From Thiobacillus sp. UBA6918 (GTDB lineage: Bacteria > Pseudomonadota > Gammaproteobacteria > Burkholderiales > Thiobacillaceae), in the NCBI GenBank assembly GCA_002450925.1, contig DKAU01000101.1, positions 23,716-30,858 on the forward strand: a DNA stretch of 7,143 nucleotides, read 5' to 3'. The translations under genes were made by a program, and so were the position numbers. Numbering within the stretch: the stretch's first letter is position 1; every line of letters starts with the position of its first letter. Positions 5,395-7,143 of this stretch are shown here, in pieces. The notes under the pieces were generated by a model, which made no database searches, was not told the DNA's origin, and saw only the letters and a list, made by a program, of their open reading frames with translations.

Positions 5395-7143
5395 ATGCTG
5401 CAAAACATCGTTAAAAAACTATTCGGCAGCCGCAATGAACGGCTGATCAAACAATACATGCAGAAGGTGCGGTCGATCAATGCGCTCGAACCGGCCATGG
5501 AAAAACTGTCGGATGACGAACTGCGTGGCAAGACCGTCGAATTCCGTGAGCGTTTGGCCAAGGGTGAAACGCTGGACCAGTTGTTGCCGGAAGCATTCGC
5601 CGTGGTCCGCGAGGCTGGCAGACGTTCCCTTGGCATGCGCCATTTCGATGTGCAACTAATTGGCGGCATGGTGCTGCATAACGGGAAAATTTCAGAAATG
5701 CGGACCGGTGAGGGCAAGACCCTCATGGCCACCCTGCCGGCCTATCTTAATGCCCTTTCCGGAAAGGGTGTACACGTCGTGACGGTGAACGATTATCTTG
5801 CCAGCCGAGATGCCGATTGGATGGGCAAGCTATATGGGTTTCTGGGCTTGACGGTGGGCGTCAACCTCTCCCACATGCCGCACGATCAGAAGCAGGCTGC
5901 CTATGCTGCCGACATTACTTACGGCACCAATAATGAATTTGGCTTCGACTACCTGCGCGACAACATGGTGTTCCAGCTGTCCGAAAAGGTGCAGCGTGCC
6001 ATGAATTTCGCGGTTGTCGACGAGGTTGATTCTATCCTCATCGACGAAGCTCGTACCCCGCTAATCATTTCGGGACAGTCCGAAGACAGTACTGAGTTGT
6101 ATCTTGCCATCAACAGCATTCCCGCACACCTGGCCAAGCAGGAAAAAGAGGACGGTGAAGGGGACTACTGGGTTGATGAGAAAGCCCACAGCGTACTGAT
6201 CTCGGAATCCGGTCATGAAAAGATCGAATCCGTTCTGGTTGATATGGGCTTGTTGCCGGAAGGGAGCAGTCTGTACGACGCCAGCAACATCAGGTTGATG
6301 CATCACGTGGATTCGGCCCTGCGGGCACATGCTGTTTTTCACCGCGACCAGCACTACGTTGTGCAAAACGGTGAAGTTGTAATCGTTGACGAGTTCACTG
6401 GCCGTCTGATGAAAGGCCGGCGCTGGTCGGAGGGGCTGCACCAGGCTGTTGAAGCCAAGGAGGGCGTGCCCATCCAGAAGGAAAACCAGACCCTTGCTTC
6501 CATTACCTTCCAGAACTATTTCCGCATGTATGTGAAGCTGTCTGGCATGACGGGTACGGCTGATACCGAGGCCTACGAATTCCAGCAGATTTACAACTTG
6601 GAAACAGTGGTAATTCCAACCCACCGCCCCATGATCCGCAAGGACATGCATGACCAGGTATTCATGACATCCCAGGAAAAGCATATCGCGGTCATAAATG
6701 ACATCCGAGACTGCCAGAGTCGTGGGCAGCCGGTGCTGGTCGGCACGACTTCCATTGAAATAAATGAGCACCTGTCCAGTTTGTTGCAAAAAGAAGGACT
6801 CAAGCATGAGGTGTTGAACGCCAAGCAGCATGCCCGCGAAGCCGAGGTGGTTGCGCAGGCAGGTCGTCCGGGGGCGATTACCATCGCTACCAACATGGCA
6901 GGACGCGGTACCGACATCGTGCTGGGTGGCAGCATCAAAAACGAGCTCGATGCCATCGATGCGGACGAATCCTTGTCTGCAACTGAAAAGAGTGCCAGAA
7001 AAGAGCAGATCAAGAGCGAATGGCAGAAAGTCCATGATCAGGTGCTGGAAGCCGGCGGCCTGCACATCATCGGTACCGAGCGCCACGAATCGCGTCGGGT
7101 GGACAACCAGTTGCGCGGACGCTCCGGCCGCCAGGGCGACCCC
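5395..7143 (+). CDS. secA: Preprotein translocase ATPase SecA (3' truncated)
   Basis: 583 residues of SecA (family about 850-910) are present; the frame is open to the window end. SecA is the ATP-driven motor that pushes unfolded preproteins through SecYEG. The start MLQNIVKKLFGSRNER matches the conserved N-terminus. Nucleotide-binding domain 1 has Walker A MRTGEGKT (102-109, K108) and Walker B VVDEVD (207-212). The preprotein cross-linking domain follows at about 220-375. VDEFTGRLMKGRRWSEGLHQ (331-350) and SGMTGTA (383-389) mark the return to NBD1 and the start of NBD2. TNMAGRGTDIVLGG (519-532) and the arginine-rich QLRGRSGRQGDP (572-583) are helicase motifs V and VI. The helical scaffold, wing and C-terminal zinc region lie beyond the window. 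No frameshift is seen. No secM-like gene precedes it. Confidence 0.98.
   Translation, partial: MLQNIVKKLFGSRNERLIKQYMQKVRSINALEPAMEKLSDDELRGKTVEFRERLAKGETLDQLLPEAFAVVREAGRRSLGMRHFDVQLIGGMVLHNGKISEMRTGEGKTLMATLPAYLNALSGKGVHVVTVNDYLASRDADWMGKLYGFLGLTVGVNLSHMPHDQKQAAYAADITYGTNNEFGFDYLRDNMVFQLSEKVQRAMNFAVVDEVDSILIDEARTPLIISGQSEDSTELYLAINSIPAHLAKQEKEDGEGDYWVDEKAHSVLISESGHEKIESVLVDMGLLPEGSSLYDASNIRLMHHVDSALRAHAVFHRDQHYVVQNGEVVIVDEFTGRLMKGRRWSEGLHQAVEAKEGVPIQKENQTLASITFQNYFRMYVKLSGMTGTADTEAYEFQQIYNLETVVIPTHRPMIRKDMHDQVFMTSQEKHIAVINDIRDCQSRGQPVLVGTTSIEINEHLSSLLQKEGLKHEVLNAKQHAREAEVVAQAGRPGAITIATNMAGRGTDIVLGGSIKNELDAIDADESLSATEKSARKEQIKSEWQKVHDQVLEAGGLHIIGTERHESRRVDNQLRGRSGRQGDP

Noticed and set aside
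6061..7086. Long minus-strand open frame (341 codons) inside secA
   Set aside because: It is fully antisense to the conserved SecA domains and shows no family motif, signal or ribosome site. It reads as a shadow of the biased secA codons.

Overview
The window looks like chromosomal DNA from a Gram-negative proteobacterium, most likely a betaproteobacterium (possibly the Nitrosomonadales/Gallionellales side). That placement is inference from gene content and protein character, not from a search. It rests on a beta/gamma-type LpxC and SecA, a DciA-type helicase loader beside secA, a lipobox lipoprotein, and moderate GC with TAAAAT-type -10 elements. Coding density is high. I see no tRNA, rRNA, CRISPR array, transposase or attachment site.

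Layout. 1-804 (+) is the C-terminal part of the radical SAM enzyme AmrS, cut by the window edge. It overlaps by ATGA an alpha/beta hydrolase of dienelactone-hydrolase type (801-1448, +). Convergent to that, with 23 bp of 3' overlap, is a type I phosphoribosyltransferase (1426-2061, -). A divergent intergenic region (2062-2234) leads to lpxC (2235-3149, +), which overlaps by ATGA a 60-residue protein with two membrane segments (3146-3328, +). Two hairpins fill the convergent gap 3329-3407. Next comes a minus-strand pair: an inner-membrane-type lipoprotein (4278-4706) followed after 15 bp by an exported Thr-rich protein of unknown function (3408-4262). Upstream of that pair, 4707-4888 holds a terminator-like hairpin with a T-tract and a 17-bp palindrome. 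dciA (4889-5308, -, TTG start) is divergent from secA (5395 to the window end, +, 583 residues present).

How the parts relate. lpxC (lipid A commitment), secA (protein export) and dciA (helicase loading) are housekeeping genes that often lie near the end of the division/cell-wall cluster. Here they are interleaved with envelope genes of unknown function: the small membrane protein tied to lpxC, and the lipoprotein/Thr-rich pair. The hydrolase and phosphoribosyltransferase are adjacent but unfused; these two domains are fused in some other bacteria. I see no mobile system, defence system or clearly new machinery. The most unusual items are the lipoprotein/Thr-rich operon with its structured leader, the LpxC-coupled membrane peptide, and a secA start with no Shine-Dalgarno sequence behind a pyrimidine tract.
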